Source: Rhodovastum sp963714255
GTDB lineage: Bacteria; Pseudomonadota; Alphaproteobacteria; Acetobacterales; Acetobacteraceae
Direction: 5' to 3'
Length of the DNA: 64,000 bases
Assembly: GCA_963714255.1 (NCBI GenBank)
Contig: CAVQNU010000012.1
Location: forward strand, 24,514 to 88,513
The position numbers and the translations under genes were made by a program. Numbering within the stretch: position 1 is the first letter of the stretch; every line of letters begins with the position of its first letter. The notes under the pieces are model-generated. The model did no database searches. It worked only from the letters and a program-made list of their open reading frames with translations, and was not told the DNA's origin. Below, one piece after another: positions 62,700 to 64,000 of this stretch.

Positions 62700-64000
62700 A
62701 CCTTTGTCGGAAAAGCGGCCCCCATTCCGGCGGCCCTCACGCAGCGAGCGGCTTGCCGGTCATGGTCCATTTGAACGGCTTGGCCAGGGTGCGGTTGAAG
62801 TAGGTGATGAACGCCTCTATCCGAGCCTTCAGATCCTGCTTCGACACAAAGCTGACGCGGCGCAGCAGCTTGCGCACGAGGATGGAGAACCAGATCTCGA
62901 TCTGGTTGAGCCACGACGCATGCTTGGGCGTGAAGTGAAACTGGATGCGGTGGGTGGCATCACGCAGGAACGCCTCGCGCGTCGCCATCGAGGCGAGCAC
63001 ACCGGACTTGCCCTTCTCGCCGAGGTCGTCCTTGATGCCGCACAGGTCGGCGACCAATCTCACCACGCTTTCGGAGACATGCGTGTTGAGGTTGTCGGCG
63101 ACCACGCGCCAGCCGGTGGTCGAGGTGCCGGTGGCGAACAGGCGCTCCAGGAAGCTGGCGTAGTCCTGCTCGGTGCGGGTGTCGCCGACGGTGCCGATCA
63201 CCTGGCCGGTGGCAACGTCGAAGGCCGCGATCAGGGTCTGGGTGCCGTGGCGGATGTATTCGAACTCGCGGCGGGCGACCTTGCCCGGCAGCATCGGCAG
63301 GTCCGGAGCGGCACGCTCCAGCGCCTGCACGCCGGTCATCTCGTCGATCGAGACCGTGCGGATGTCCTGCTGCGCCGCCGCCGGTGCCGCATGATAGACG
63401 GTGCAAACGTCGGCGCACTTGGTCTCGAACTCGGGATCTGGCTTGGGGGTCAGCCAGCCGCGCACGAGATGCGGTTTGAGTTCGGCCTCTTTTTTAAAAA
63501 ACGCCCGACAGAGCCGTGCGAGATGCTGTCCACGATGCCACGCCTGACCGCCTCTCGGGCCAGTTCGCTTTGGCTCCAGTGACTGAGGGGCAGGTTGCTT
63601 TGCTCGTCCGGCTTCTCGCAGGCCAGCGCCACGATCGCGCAGACCTGCTCGGGGGAAAACGTCGCCGGCGCGCCCGGCCGCGGCGCGTCGGTCAGCCGCG
63701 CCACCACCGGCAAGTCCGCCGCACTGGCCAGCCACTGGGCGCGCCAGTGCCGCACTGTCTTCGGCCAGACGCCGAGTTCGCGGGCGATCTCGCGCACCGG
63801 CGTTCCTGCCGCCGAGCGCAGGATCATCTCGGCGCGTTCGGCCAGCTTACGCGGCGTCTTGTGCGCCCGGGCGAGCCGTTGCAGCTCTTCCTCCTGCGCA
63901 GGCGTCAGGGCGATCGGGGCAGCGGACAGGCGGGGCATGCACGGGCTCCGGCAAATCAGGACGAGGGGCCGAGACTCGTCCCTGCCATATCCGCAAGGCG
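62700..64000 (-). mobile_element. IS630-family insertion sequence (approximate ends; may run past the window)
   Basis: The transposase frames at 62737-63938 define it. Terminal repeats and TA duplications were not found by eye, and the right end may lie outside the window. Confidence 0.65.
62737..63938 (-). CDS. IS630-family transposase made by -1 programmed frameshifting
   Basis: The first frame (63938-63450) holds the helix-turn-helix part (LAERAEMILRSAAGTPVREIARELGVWPKTVRHWRAQW). The second, ending at 62737, holds the DDE domain (VSIDEMTGVQALERAAP, VVADNLNTHVSESV, FTPKHASWLNQIEIWFSILVRKLL). They join at a perfect A-AAA-AAG heptamer after TTTTT (63490-63501 on the plus strand), read in the zero frame as TTA AAA AAG. 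The shift therefore looks programmed, unlike the single-base breaks in the cellular genes of this window. Confidence 0.87.

Overview
The window is high-GC DNA from an alphaproteobacterium. The gene content (FliX, UPF0262, DUF4167, a DksA with a single zinc-finger cysteine, and the order ispG-hisS-prfA-prmC-DUF4167) points to Alphaproteobacteria. The style of the TPR-glycosyltransferases, the cytochromes and the dispersed hairpin repeats suggests Acetobacteraceae (Rhodospirillales); the family-level guess is moderate at best. The mix of housekeeping and metabolic genes looks chromosomal.

Layout. 1-2993: the end of an outer-membrane barrel gene, two tandem exported hemerythrin-like proteins and two small paralogous c-type cytochromes, which look like a redox or metal cluster. 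3001-9254: a spermidine-synthase-like protein and the PrkA kinase-YeaH-SpoVR stress operon. 9359-12342: DksA, then flagellar genes (fliX divergent from flgI-flgJ-flgN-like, with a strong sigma-54 promoter match). 12493-15535: a GT4 glycosyltransferase, a four-carbon sugar-acid kinase homologue with altered motifs and a lysine/alanine-rich histone-H1-like protein. 16151-18881: the methylcitrate genes prpC and prpD. 19292-23245: an exported unknown, UPF0262, mtnA, a GNAT enzyme and a Tat-exported histidine phosphatase. 23238-27694: a transposase remnant, then two single-Cache sensor genes (both broken) coupled to a GGDEF-EAL protein. 28352-35420: a small membrane protein, two TPR-GT9-like genes, a CoA-transferase, a DapA-family protein without its catalytic lysine, a LysE exporter and cysteine synthase. 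35615-42640: NUDIX, SDR, ispG, hisS, prfA, prmC and DUF4167. 42796-53202: a damaged membrane gene, NUDIX/DUF4743, an Atm1-type ABC exporter, typA, an exported protein, a PfkB kinase, an EI24 protein, bactofilin and a ParA-like ATPase. 53400-60153: NAD(P)HX repair, a GST-like protein, an AceE/transketolase-like enzyme, a cytochrome c and an unknown anchored protein. 60423-64000: three insertion sequences packed end to end (IS701-, IS5- and IS630-like).

Two patterns run through the window. First, at least 13 copies of a GC-rich repeat made of two hairpins (often two units head to head around a TTAA core) sit just after stop codons and in three places supply the last codons of a gene. Second, six otherwise conserved genes carry one apparent single-base indel each, most in short T, G or C runs, and one membrane gene carries several. 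Restoring each indel gives a family-like product, so sequence error is a serious alternative to gene decay.
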